NCBI GenBank assembly: GCA_017590115.1 | Contig: JAGGNK010012559.1 | Location: forward strand, 2,525,236 to 2,589,235 | DNA: 64,000 nt | DNA from: Montifringilla adamsi | Taxonomy: Eukaryota; Chordata; Aves; Passeriformes; Passeridae | Direction of reading: 5' to 3' | In this document: piece by piece, positions 13,201 to 26,008 of the stretch | Position numbering within the stretch: the stretch's first letter is position 1 | How the letters are laid out: each line of letters begins with the position of its first letter | The notes under the pieces: generated by a model | Database searches by the model: none | The model's input: the letters and a program-made list of their open reading frames with translations, nothing else | What the model was told of the DNA's origin: nothing | Translations under genes and position numbers: made by a program

Positions 13201-16200
13201 AAATTAAAACTGGGCTTATCCTTGAATATTGAATTGTATCAGAGTAATTAGTCTTAGATGTCTGCTTAGAATTTTTGAGTTACAGGGCCGTTAGTAAAGA
13301 TTAAAGGAAAATTAAAATTTAGACACTGAAATATGAATGATCATTTTTATTTCAGGTCGCATGTTATTTCCTTGTGCTGCCATGCCATCAGTCTGAGGGT
13401 CTGTGCAGTGCCTGCTGGACCTGCTCAGAACAAAATCCTGTGTGCACGGAGCAGAAGGAAGCGCAGGGCAAGGTGTGCAGAAAGGACAGGGCACCTTTCC
13501 TGAAGTGGAGTTAAAGTTGAGAGTCTAAGCTGTTCCCAAAAGATCTTCCCTGCTAGTGCTAAGGAGTGGGGGCAATCCTGATCACATCACTGCTGTCTTA
13601 TGTGTGTACAGTTCTTGGCATGGCTTGGCCTGGATCTTCCCAGACAAGGTCTGTCATGTTTGGAAGCAAAGCAGGTTTAAAAGGGCAGGGGTTGTTCTGT
13701 GCCAGTTGGCCTTGGCATAAAGGACAGACCTAAGCCAGGCTCGTGTACTGGTACAGGTGTACCCTAATGCTCTTCTTGGTTACTGATGACAGTGCAGTCT
13801 CCAGGAGGCCATTCATCCACCTGGCTTTACAAACTGGGATCAGCTGGGTGATTATCTGACAGTGCTGCAGACTTTTTTGTCTGTGGGGAATGCCTGAATA
13901 TTTATGTGTTGAAGGCACAGCTCTAGCAGACTACATTTTGGGTACACAGGTACCACCCACAGGCTGGTTGCCTGCCTGTCCTTTCATTTTTGTCCAAGGC
14001 AGAAAATGGATGGACTGGGAGCTGCAGCAGTCCAGGAGAGGCAGTAGCTGTGGCAGCTCTCCATGCTATTCCTGGGGCAGCTGTAAGAGAGCTGAAAAGC
14101 TTTCCTTTTGGCACTTACAAACTTAATTGAATGAATTCTTTCAGGGAGAAAGTCACAAGAGTAGCCAGTTATCTGTGCTACAGAGTTCATGAGCTTGTTT
14201 ATTTGGGAGGACCTTTGGTTAATCCCAGTTTTCTGCAGGGTTTGTAGGGATCTACATGGAAACCTCTGAGTGCCTGAGCCAATCTTTTAGCCAGAAAAAC
14301 TCACAGCAATCAAAGGAGTGTTCCTGCAAAGCTGGCTCAGATGTCCTTCTACTCTGTTAGGAGAATGGAACGTGCCCTGTGTCAGACAGGGTGCAGAGAA
14401 ACACACAATACTCCATAATTTTCATGCCAACAGGGATATGTGTGTAGCCATGTGGCTCTTGGGTATAATGTTAGGAAGAATGTGAAGGTTAGAGCTGCCT
14501 ACGCCTAATCAGCAAAATGATTTAAAGATGGTTATGAATACTTGAAGTTAATCTTATTAAGTGTATTGTACCAGGCAGGCCTTTCCCAGCTCTGTAGATG
14601 CTGCTGGATGAAAAAAATTGTGTGCTTTTGGGTGTGTAGCCAATTTGCAGTATGGTACTTGTCACATGTGCAGTTTCACCTGGACAAGCATTTATGACAG
14701 GACAATAAAGGAGCTCAAGAAGATAATAAGAGCTCTGGTGGATGAGAACAATGGCTGGAAATGGACACCTAGGAAGGAGGGAGAGTGACAGGGGAAGTGT
14801 GCAACCATGCAGATCAAAGAATTCTTCCAACCTGAAAGTTTTGTCTCCGTGGTCTTGCTGAACTAGGAGTGGGTCTCTGTAGGGATGACCTTGAGGGATT
14901 TTTCTTCCATGAACATATCTAATTGCTGCTTTATGAACCCATGAGGACTTCTAGCTTCCACAACATCATGCAGCAAGAAGTTCCCTAGTGTACCACTGCA
15001 TACAAGCAGAAGTAGGGCGCTGAACAGAGTGAGCCCAACCAGAGAAGGCACCAGGATGGGACAAGGGAGGGAAAACACCCAGTTCCCAGCAGGAACTGGG
15101 ATTGATGGTACTGGCCCAGCCTTCAGCACAGGCATTTCAGAAGAGGGTGGGGGGAGTAGCACTGTGCTTGAAAGGTAAGATTTATAGTGGCCAGATGAAG
15201 AGGGTAGAAGAGCAAGTTCAAGAGTCAAGTGACAATGTGGAGGAGAAGTCTGAGAAGAGCTTTTACTCTTTGCAGAATATCTGGGAATAATGGGAATTTT
15301 GAGAAGCACAAAAGATGCAGTGATTCAGGAGAGAAGAAAAGGAACAGAGGAGAAGGCACTGTAGGTCCAGCAGAAGTGCCTGTCTCCTCAGCATCCTAGC
15401 TGTACCTGTAGCCCAAACCAGATGTTGGGGAGGAGCATGAAAATGATGAATATGTGTTTCCCTATTGTCTGCTTCCAGGGATGTCCTGAGTCACAGAACT
15501 TTGGGTTCTTCACATTCAAAAATCTTTGGCATATAATTTCATTCATTTTTCTAACAATTTTCTGGATCTTGCTTGCTCTGAATCTCCCCTGAATCTTTTC
15601 AGTTAACCTGGGCCTTTCATGTAGCCCATGGGTGGCTCAGCTACCTTCATGCTGGCACATATTTCGGGGCTGAAGCGATGGTGAGAGCCATGGTCCCTGA
15701 AGTCCTTTCAAAACTGAGCTTGATGGAGGTGGGAGGGAGGGAAGGAGGGTGAAGGAGGCGGGAGACTTCTGTGTCCAGTAATTATTACAAAAGCACCACT
15801 GAGCTGGGGCTGCTTTTCCCATGCCATCTGCAGGATGCTGCCAAGTTTGTGACTTGCTGAAGAGATGCCTGCATAGTGTTTGTGAAATCAAATGTGACAG
15901 TAAAATTTGCTTCTGAGGACAGTACAAGTGGCAGCATGGGAAGAAATAAAACATCTTTCTCAGCTTTCATTCCAGTGCAGGATGGCACATAGGAGTAGCA
16001 TGCTGAGGGGCTTTGGAAGTAGCAGTCCATTTCTGATCTAGAGCTCCAGAGCATGGGTAACATCTTCCTTGCCATGGAGCTCCCAGGGCAAGGATGCCAC
16101 TAGCAGCCCTCTCTTTGGCACTTGTGCAGGTTAACACTGTTCTGTATTGCTGAAAGGAAGATGCTGCACCTGCTCAGCAAATGCTCAGAGCTGCTTTCAG

Positions 16201-19200
16201 TGAGCCCTTCCAGTGTGAATCAAGCAGTGATTTCAAGGGGGAGCTGGAGGAGAGTGGCTTTGTGGAGGAAAGCAGAGTCTCTGCTGTGCTGTGCACAGTA
16301 AAGCACAGCTGCTCAAACCCCAGTGCTACTCAGAGCATCTGCTGTGAGCAGCCCTGGGTGGCTTTATGCTCTGCTGCTTTTGTTTGGCCCTGCCAGCTCC
16401 ATATAGGGAAACTTATTTTATATTGCAAGGAGAAGAGCAATGCTGAGGAGTTCACTGGGTGATTGGAGTGTTGACGTAGGGTCAGTGTGACTCAGTGATG
16501 TGCCAGATCCTCTCTGGCATCCGCAGAGCCTGCTGCAGTGTCTCACATTGCTGTGGATGCTATTTGGTGTCATAATTTGAGTTTCCTTGAACATTGTGGT
16601 CACTGTGGTTATTTTTGACTGCTGTCTCATCATTTCACATCTCTAGTCTCATATTGTATTAGTCAATAGTCAATTCACTTCCAGATTGCTGAGTTTTTCT
16701 GAATTTTAGAATTTCCTCTCCCACTAGATGCAGCCATTTCTGAGACAATTCATCCCTCAAAATATGTGCATCCCCAAAAATCACTTTGCCTTTGTGTTCA
16801 GTGGGGCCAGGGAGCCCCTGTCCCCTTCCTGTGTAAGCAAATACATCATCTGCCTCCTCAGCTATCCCAGGTTGTTAAATGCCTGCAGGTGGCATGCAGA
16901 GTTGATGTCACATAGGGGACTTTGGCTCTTGTTCAGTCTGTCTTGTTTTATACCCTTTTTCTTCTCTTGAGTGTTTTTTTCCTGTTCTCATGACTATGTG
17001 CCATTGTGTCAAGTCAAGAACCAGGTGCTGGGAAGAACTTGCAAAAGGCAAAATCCTATTAAGAAAAACTTTCCTTCCTTCTCTTTTTAACTGCTTGAAG
17101 GCTCTGGCCACAGTATTGCCATTTTCTGCAGTTTGTGACACCTATGTCCCTTTTCTGTATAGATGGTAGAGAAACAAATGAAGAATGACATGCTGAGCTC
17201 CTCCCAGCCCATTTCACCCTGGGGCAGGGAAGAGACGTCCCAGTGATGCTCTCGCCACGTTGAGCTGTGAGACAAGCATGATTCATCAGCAGCATTATTG
17301 TATGTGAGCATGACATGCTCACACTCCCTTCCATACGTATGCAACACCAGAAACCTTTTAATTAAAACTGCAGGTGTGTGTGCACATGGGGCAGAATCCA
17401 ACCAACACATCTAACCTATGGAAAAGTATGCATTAGAAGAGGAGAATGGTTTCATCAGCTTCTCCCTGACCTGCTTGGCCACTGGGGACTGCTCAGAGGA
17501 ACTTCCTTGCTACCCCAGGTTTTGCTGATGTGCATCCTCAGAGCTGTCCTCATGCCTGAAGTGACTCTCAGCCACCTAATGTAATTTGAACCTGCATTGC
17601 CTAAGGTTCCATTTCCCCAGGTGTATCCAAACACTCCTAGCATTGTGTTCAATGCAAAAATTTTTGCAGGGATATTCTGAGTAATAGTTTAGCAGAAAAT
17701 AGAAAGGGGGGATCTAAGTTCACCCCAGCATTTGGAGAAGGGGAGGGAGTAGTACCAGATAAGTGTTGCATCCATAAGAACATGGACAATAGCCCTGCTC
17801 TGCTCCTCACCTTCATGTGGGCCACCTGTCAGCTGAGGAATGCAAACCTCAGCCTGTGTGGTTTCACAACACAGAGGATCCCACGGACCAAACTCCAATG
17901 AGGCAAATTGCCTTTCTGTTCTCTGATTATAGCTGTGCTTGAATCTATTGATTTTCTATTGCCTTTGATGAGTGCTGCTCTCCAGAGTCTATGGGAAACC
18001 CTGGCAACTTCAAGAGCAAACAAATAAATTAGTAAAAAGAGATTGCAGACTAAGCCATTAATAACTCTCATTCATCTGTAGGATTGGGCAAAGCCAAATG
18101 TATCATACATGCTGTGATGATGGCTGCTGTGACACACCAGCAGTGCCATCACTGGCAGCTCAGGCTCACCCGGCCACAGTGAGGGATGTGGCATTATCAG
18201 TATAAAAGTGCAAGCAAAAATATTAAAAAACCCAAAGATTAGATGCAAAATGTGCTTGTGAGAGATGTCAGTGTCTCCTAGTACTCGACAGATGTGTGGC
18301 AGCTGGCTGCATTTTTATCTTGGCATAACAGAGGGCACAGTAGGAGTCTGTTCCAACAGTTATTTTCCCAGGTGAGTGTTTTGGGGACATCCTGATATCG
18401 AGAGCAGTGGGTGCCTGTGGGACTTGTCCCAATAACCAAATCAGAGCAAGGAAGATGATGTGTAGGGAAAGATGCTTCTGTGCATCTGGAGAGGAACAGC
18501 ACTGCAGGCCAAAGGAACTCTGGCAAAGATGATGTGAGTAGGTCTCAGGTAGCAGTCATTTAATTGGTGTTCCTGAAATAGATGATTCTTATCTTCCAAT
18601 TAATAAAGTGTTTAGCTAACACAAATGTTTCTAGCTGGAGGTTTTTTCCCTCTGTTCACAGCTGTGAACTGATTGCATGTGTTTTGTGCAGGCAATTTAA
18701 AGTAGTTCATGGGAAAGTTAAATCCGATGATTCTGCTAAAGAAACATTTTCATAAAATTGTAGATAATGAGCAGAAGTGAGTGTGCAGAAAAAAATTAAT
18801 TTTAAGAACATGAAGGGTAATTGAGAGTTATGACTCTAGTAAATGCCTTGAACACTGAATTCTCACAGCTGTTTAACAGGATGGTGTAGCCAAAACCAGG
18901 CAGAGTCAGAAGAGCCCTCAAAGGCAGTCTGCCTTAAACTGTGGGAGCAGGCAATTGATAATGATAAATATGAATGTAGTTAGGAGATAGGCACACTTGT
19001 TGAAGAAGATCAGAAAACCCAATGATAAATCTGGGGGGGAAAGTAGAATCAAAATGAGTCATTTACATAGTGAATCCGGGTAAATTCACTGCAGTGTTTG
19101 GTATTAGATTACTGCTTTGAATTGGTTAAAATGTGTGAAATTGGGGTTTGACTCCATGTGCTCTAATAAAAAGCCTTTTAGATCAGACAAAGTGTTTTTT

Positions 19201-19995
19201 CCCTGTAGGTAGTTATGGCCACATATTTTGCCTTGATATTTTATTTGAGTAGCAGGTAGTTGGAGACTCCCCAGGCTTCCTACATGTCTCATTTGAAGAA
19301 TGTTCTTTCAAGAACTCACATCCAAAGGGATGCTATTGTGCCTCTTGGCTTAATGCAGGACTGCCCTTGTTGTTGAGGAGAAATCAGGTCTTCACGTTTT
19401 AAAGAGTCAAGAAACACACTTGATTGCTTCTCTGAGCTTTTCCAAAGCTTTCCTCAGCTTTCAGTTCATGTTTTTTGATGCATGGCCTGGAGAAAGAGTG
19501 GCATCATTGCTGGGGGAGACAATTGCCATCCAGACACCTGTGCCTGAGCCCTGCCTGGGCTCCCTCTGTTGTCAGTGGGGGAACAGTTCTCCTCCTGTGG
19601 AAAGTCCTGTTTCCCTGGCAAGGTCGGGTGAAGACAGCCGAGCATCTTTTTCTCTTTGAATCTAGAAGACTCCAGAGCTCAGCCAAGATGCATCAGTCTT
19701 GGGTGTATAAATGTACAGTCCAGTGCCACATACAAAATAATATCATCTCTGTTGTTGGGCTTCTGTTCAGTATTTCCTCTGGTACAGCCAAGAGGAGCTG
19801 TCCTGAGCTGCAGGAGTACATCAGCTGCTGCTGTGACCATTGAGCCTTTGCAGTGTGTCCAGGAATATGGCCTGTCAGTCTTTAATCTGATTTTATTGCT
19901 GACTCAGATGGCTCTGTTAAACTGAACTCCCCCTACTACATTTGCCACTGCCACAGTTTACTTGCTTTTGTGAAAGTTATCATCCTCTTTTCTTC

Positions 19996-20180
19996 CTGTG
20001 GTTTTTTTGTTTCAGTTTGGGTTTTTGTTTGTTTAGTTTTGAGTGGGTTTTTTTTGTTGTTGTTTGTGGTTTTTTGTTTGTGTGTGGGTTTTCAATGGTT
20101 TGGGGTGAGTTTTTTTGTTTGTTTGGTTTTTGGGGCTTTGTTTTGGTTTTTTGTTGGTTTGGGTATTTGATGGGGTTTTT
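19996..20180 (+). repeat. T/G low-complexity tract
   Basis: About 185 bp consisting nearly only of T runs separated by single or few G residues (TTTTTGTTTG-like units), in the transcribed orientation of LUZP1. It would give a U/G-rich stretch in the primary transcript. The translated open frames here are artefacts of composition. Confidence 0.8.
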
Positions 20181-20439
20181 TTCCAAACGTTGTAAGATAG
20201 AGGAAGGCTGAGAATTGCTACTTTTGCAAAAGAGAGAAAAATGTGAAGTCCATACATCCATATCAGATTGGTCAGTACATTTACAAGCTTTATCAGATTT
20301 ATTTAACATCTCCTGTTTAAAAATCCACCAACAATATTAATTAGCATTAGTAATAGTCCCAGTGTTTGAATCCTGTACCATTTGTTCTGATACTTTGGTA
20401 CCACTGACAGACTGGAGAAGGGCAGTCCCAAACAGCCAG

Positions 20440-20487
20440 AGTAGTTTAGGTTGGAAGTCCCCTTGAGTTCTCTGCTCCAAGCCCTAA
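20440..20487 (-). mobile_element. Small CR1-like remnant
   Basis: The phrase 'gtttaggttggaagtcccctt' followed by 'ctgctccaagcccta' resembles the reverse complement of the CR1 3' end. Only about 50 bp can be matched by eye. Confidence 0.35.
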
Positions 20488-22741
20488 CTCAAATTGTGAC
20501 TTCAAAGCAGTCAGATGTATATACCTATATATCTGTGTATTTATGTATACCTGAGATAATTTTTTATATTGGCCAATTCCCCTCAATCTTATAAATGTGC
20601 ACTCTGTTTGGAATACTGATTTGGTCTGGTTCTGTCTCCAAGCACTGAGGTTACTTCTGGCTATGCCAGGAAGTTAAAAGAGCCTCCAGCTAGGAGATCT
20701 GTTGTAGATCCTTTTGTTTGTAGATCTTATTGTTTGTAGATATTGCTTTACATCTCCTTCTCCTTACTAAACTAATTAAATTGAGCCTCTTTCCTCTCTG
20801 GCAGTAAATCATGTCAGCTGGGGAGGTTCTGGGAAGTTCCAGAGCCATCTCTGGTGCAGCTCTGAATAGCTCTGTGAATGTCCCACAGCCTGTGCGGAGC
20901 CTGTGGCAGTGCCGGAGCAATGCCACATCCAGCAGCAGCCACCAGCCCTGTGCAGATCTGCCTCCCTGGTGCTCTGGCTGTCTGGGGAGGAGGCTGCTCT
21001 CGCTTCAGCCAGAAGCTGGTGCTGGGTTAACCATTAACTCCCAGCCCCTGGCCTGGTAAGGACAGGCTTTTGTTTTCAGAGCACTGTGAGCCTGCTCGCT
21101 GTGGCCTTTCCTGTGCTGGTCCGATGACATTTCTCCCGGGGTTCTGCTGGGGTCTGAACAGCCTTTCCTGCCTGCAGGCAGCTGCAGTGACCTCCACGGT
21201 GTGTGGACAGCGAGAGGGAAGGTGGCCCAGGAGCAGGACGTGGCCATGGTGTAAGGGAGGGGACAGGCCTGTGGCCAAGGCTGGGTGCACTGCTGCGCTC
21301 AGGACACCAAGGTTCCTCTCCTGGTACTGTTTGCAGTGCTCCTTCAGGGGCTGGAAGAGCCTGAGCCCAGCCACGTGGGATGGTGATTCCCCCACAAATC
21401 CCCCAGCGGTCCTTCAGGAGCTGGGTCCCACAGGGTGCCCGGTGTGCACCAGGAGGGTCCCTGTGGTGGGTGCAGCCTGGGCCCCCTGCCTGCCTGGAAA
21501 TGGATCACCTCCAGCCCAAGGGTGTGTGTCAGAGTGCTGCTGCCTCCCTTACTGGCACTGCCTCCTCCCCACATCCTGGTCATGACTTCTTGAGGCTGTG
21601 TAATAGGAAACTCCTGCGAGTTTCCTCTGCAGAGAGGTCCACAAAAATTCTGGAGGTCAAGTCTTGTTCCAAGACACACTGCCTGAGCAAGGGTGCAGAT
21701 CAAAGAGCTGCAGTCATCCTACCTCCACTCAGGTTTGCAATAGTCCTCACATGCTTTGGGCCGTGCCTCAGGCCCAGGACAGGACAGTGCTAATGCTGAG
21801 TGCCAGAGGGGGACTCCAGAACCTCCCAGGGGCCATTCTGGTCTGCCCAGGGGCCCCTTCCTGCTCCTCCCTCAAAGCACAGAAGCGTTGTTTAAAAACA
21901 CCCTGCCAGCTCTGAGCTGAGCTGGGAAGAGTTCACATTGAGTGTGTAGTGTGCTGATGTGTTCTAATTGCTGCTCATGCTCAGCAGCAGCAAGGAGAGG
22001 CATAAGCAACTGCTCATCTCCTGGGTGGGTGAGTGGGTGGCAGCCGAGGGCAACAACAGCTTTGGAAATGGGAGGGAGAAACTTGAAACTCCACTGGTAG
22101 AGTGTCCTTGGGATGTGACTACAGCCCAGGTGAAGATTTCTGCTGAGCAGCCTGAGATGCTGGAGAAATATTGGCAGTGTCAAATGGCAGCAGGTCCCAG
22201 TCCCCTCCATCTGCCAGCTAGCATGGGGGGCTTGCCCCATCCTCAGTGGATACCATGTGGCTGGGATTTGCCTTTTTCTGATTCTGTCTATGGTTTCTGA
22301 ACTTTCATCACTAAGGTGTCTTCAGGAGAGAGGTGCAGTGCTGGAAAGAGAGGTGTCTGCTGCATGGGTGTGTCTGTGTACAGGGGCATGAGTCCTGGAG
22401 AAGTGTGACCCTCTACAGCCTGGGATCTCACCCATGAGCAGCTGCACTGGCTGTGGAGCCCTGGGTGAGGCTCCTCTGGTGGTGCACAAACCACCTGGGC
22501 AGAGCAGCAGAGGAGGACACTTCCTGCCCTTAGCTATGGGGAACAGGCTGCTTTTGGAAACCCTGCATAACCAAAGTAAATGGACTGTGGCTCTTCTCTT
22601 GAATTTCATTTCACTTAATTTAGTACTCAGAAATGTGTTTAATTAAAAAATTATTTATATAAACATTGACAGCCTAACTTAAACTGTGACTATATTTATA
22701 TTCTCAGCTCTTATATTGATTTTGAGCATTTTTTCTTTCAG

Positions 22742-25700
22742 GGTGAGATTGCCTCCACTCAAAGGAACAATAACATACTGGAAATACACAAGGTGTATAC
22801 CATTCACCCAGACTAAGAAAAGCTTTGTTCTAAAAGGAATAAAATAATCATGGCAGAATGTACAGGTTACAAGGAAACCTCAAATCGGCACCTACGTTTC
22901 AAATTGCAGAGCCTGAGTCGCCGCCTTGATGAACTGGAGGAAGCAACTAAAAATCTGCAGAAAGCAGAGGATGAACTGCTTGACCTCCAGGACAAAGTTA
23001 TCCAGGCAGAAGGCAGCAACTCCAGCATGCTGGCTGACATTGAAGCCCTGAGGAAAAGAGTGCTGAAAATTGAAGGCAAGGATGAAGAAATTAGGAAGGC
23101 TGAAGAGCTTTGCAGATTAATGAAAGAAAAGCTTGAAGAGGAGGAGAGCCTCACTCGAGATCTGAAGTCAGAAATTGAACTCCTTCAGAGGAGAATGGCA
23201 GAGCTGGAGAAGCTGGAGGAGGCCTTCAGCAGGAGCAAGAATGACTGTACACAGCTGTGTCTTAGCCTCAATGAAGAAAAGAACTTGACCAAAAAGATAT
23301 CCACAGAATTAGAAATACTTAGAGTGAAAGTGAAAGAACTGGAATCATCTGAAGACAGGCTGGATAAAACTGAGCAGACCTTAACAGCTGAGCTAGAAAA
23401 GCTGAAATCCTTAGCCCTGAGCTTTATCACAGAAAGAAAACATTTTAACGAAAGAGAAAAGCAAAATGAAAAAATAATCCAGGAGCTAACACAGAAACTA
23501 GAACAAAACAATAAACTAAATAGGGCAGATCAAACTAGAAATGCATCCAACTTGCTAGAAAGGTCATCCAACAATCTCCTGGACAGAAATGATATGAGAA
23601 TTGAAGATGACTTGACTTCTGCACTGCCTTCTAAAGAGACCAGGAGGAAGGGAAGTGTGGATTACCTGAAACATGTAGAGAATGAAACCAGGAATAAATC
23701 AGAAAACCAAAAGAATAAAAACCAGGAAGACAACAAAGTGAAAGATCTCACCCAAGAAATTGAGAAACTTAAAATTCAGATCAAACATTTTGAATCTTTA
23801 GAAGAAGAACTTAAAAAAGTGAGAGCCAAAAATAATGATCTGCAAGACAGTTACTTGAGTGAGCAAAATAAAAACAAACTCTTAACAGGTCAGCTAGAAG
23901 AAATAAAAATGCAAATAAAGAAACAGAAAGATCTGGAGAATGGAGAAGTTGAAAATGAAGATACAAGCTTTTCTAGCAGGGGAAAGCATGACCGACCTAA
24001 ATACAGGGGTGTCATGACTGATTTGGCAGCTGCTAAGCACAAGCCAAGGGAGCTCTCCCCACAGCAGCGCCGGGAGAGAGCACGGAACAGAGACTTCTGT
24101 CTCAGTAATGACAGCTACAGCCACAGTGGGAAACGGGTGCCCAGTCCAAGCTTAATGAGCAGAAAAGCAGGGAAAGCTTCTGGTGCATCTGCCCTTTCAG
24201 ACACTGCTGTCACAGATACAAGAAGACTGGAAGAGAAATCTTTAGTTTCCACTATTTCTTCTGGTCAGAAGGAAGGCTGCATCATGCAGAATGAGGGGAA
24301 GAGATCCAAAGAGCAGCCGTCTGTGCTCAGCCGGTATCCTCCTGCTGCACAGGAGCAGAAGTCTTGGAAAGCACCTTCCAAGCCTGTTGGTGATACAGGC
24401 CTGAGATCCAAGGTGGAAAAGCCATCTCAGGTGCTCCGTGGGAACTGCCAAAATGGTGCTGACACACGGGATGAAAGGTCAAGCAAAGGAGAATCAACGG
24501 GTTCTGTGTCTGAGAAGCTGAAGACAAGTCAGGCTGAAGTCAGTGAGTGCCTGGGGGATACACAGCTCACAAGGGGCAACCACAGCTCTTCCAATGGCAC
24601 AGCCTCAGCATACAGGTACCACGTGTCCTCCAGCGTGTCAGTCTCAGACTCTGCTGGCTCTAAAGTGGAAGCAGTGAGCACTTTTGCATCACACAGACAG
24701 CCCTCAGAGGGGAGGGCTAAAAGGGCATTAATCTCCCAGGAAAAAGAAGCTGCAGACACATCACTTGAAAGTGTGAAGCTTTCGACGCTGACAAAGCGTT
24801 CCCACCACTCCAGGAGTCAGGAAGACATTCTGCAGATTCTCACAGGTCTTGATAAAGAAGGCACCGAGCAGTCTTCAAGTTCAGCAACAGATCATGTAAA
24901 TATGGGTTTAAAAACTGACTCCAAAACCATCCAGAGTAATCAGGAAAAATTTAATTCAGATGAAGAATCAGGAAGAGGCAAAAAACCAACCACTCAGTCA
25001 GATTTTGAGACAAGAAAGAAAGTCAGTTGCAAGCAATTCTCCAATTCTAGGGGAGTTTTTAGAGCATCACTTTTTGAAAATGACAAAAAAACTGTGAATG
25101 ATGAAGACTCTACCAAGTGCATAAAACCATCTGATGCCAGCACTGGAGAACTGAAATCCAGAAGATCCTTCAGCCCTAGAGAAGCTCTGAGATCAAAAGC
25201 CATCATTAAACCTGCAATTGTGGAGAAGGATATGAAGGCAATCATGGGAGGGACTGTTTCAGAGGCAGAGTCAGAAAAACAGAAGTCTACTTTTAAAATG
25301 GTAACAAATAAAATGACAAGCAGCATCACAATCTTTCCTTCTGAACCAACAGCTGCAAGGACCACTGCAGATACAGCAGCAAAGGAAAGGCATGTTACCA
25401 CCAGCAACATCAGAGTTGCTTCAAATGAGCCTTCACCATCAATAACAAACAATGCCCCTTCACCCTTTGAGGTGTCAGTTAATAGAAGTGCTCTGAAGTC
25501 ACCTGAGACAGACAGAGGTGGAGAGGCAGTGCTGAGAAGTAAAGCTGAAACAGTGGTCTCGAGAAGCAGCATTATGCTGAAGACTTCTGAACTGACAGAG
25601 AGGAACAGTGAGACACCTTTGGAGACAATCAGCTGGAAGAGCCATGGCTCGTCAGATGCAGGTTCATCCGAAACAAAGCACGTCACTGTCAGAAGTTCCT

Positions 25701-26008
25701 GGAGAACAAGACAAGGCCTACATTCCCTGGAGGACTCTCAAACCAAAGTGGAGAAAAGTGCAACTTTCAGTGCCACAAACTTGTGTAGATCCTCAGTGGA
25801 CCTTTTAGAAGGGGAAGGGAGTAGTTCAAAAACAGACTTCCTGGAGCAGGCTTCATCCAGGACAAGTGCCACAGCTAATTCTTGGGGTGCCCCTGAGCTG
25901 GGGTCCCGAAGGACCAAAAGTAACTTAAGTGCATCTGAGCTGCTGACACGCAGGAGCTATGCAAGTGACCCTACAGCAGCTGCTGCTTGGCAGCGCACCA
26001 CGCCACCT
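22742..26008 (+). CDS. LUZP1: LUZP1 main coding exon
   Basis: Acceptor TTTTCTTTCAG ends at 22741, and 108 nt of 5' UTR precede the ATG at 22850. The exon codes for 1053 residues, nearly the whole protein, and ends in phase 0 at donor CCACCT/GTAAGT (GT at 26009-26010). The open frame runs past the donor to a TGA at 26039-26041; unspliced, it would add only ten residues. Residues 233-246 hold an apparent small duplication (SNLLER then SNNLLDR) where I recall a single copy in mammals. Confidence 0.95.

Larger units (their letters stand above)
1858..22741 (+). other. LUZP1: LUZP1 intron 1 (about 21 kb)
   Basis: Long non-coding stretch between the CpG island and the coding exon. It contains a CR1 element around 9371-10065, a second CR1-like piece at 10160-10235, a small CR1-like piece near 20440, T runs at 9057-9084 and 9711-9749, and a T/G low-complexity tract at 19996-20180. 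Many short open frames occur but none resembles a known protein or has convincing splice structure. No RNA gene was recognised. Confidence 0.6.

Noticed and set aside
20811..21795. Cluster of overlapping open frames in LUZP1 intron 1 taken as a possible nested gene
   Set aside because: Both strands have similar open frames, the sequence is locally GC-rich, and no domain, splice pattern or homology was recognised.
24994..25686. 230-codon minus-strand open frame
   Set aside because: It is the antisense shadow of the LUZP1 coding exon.
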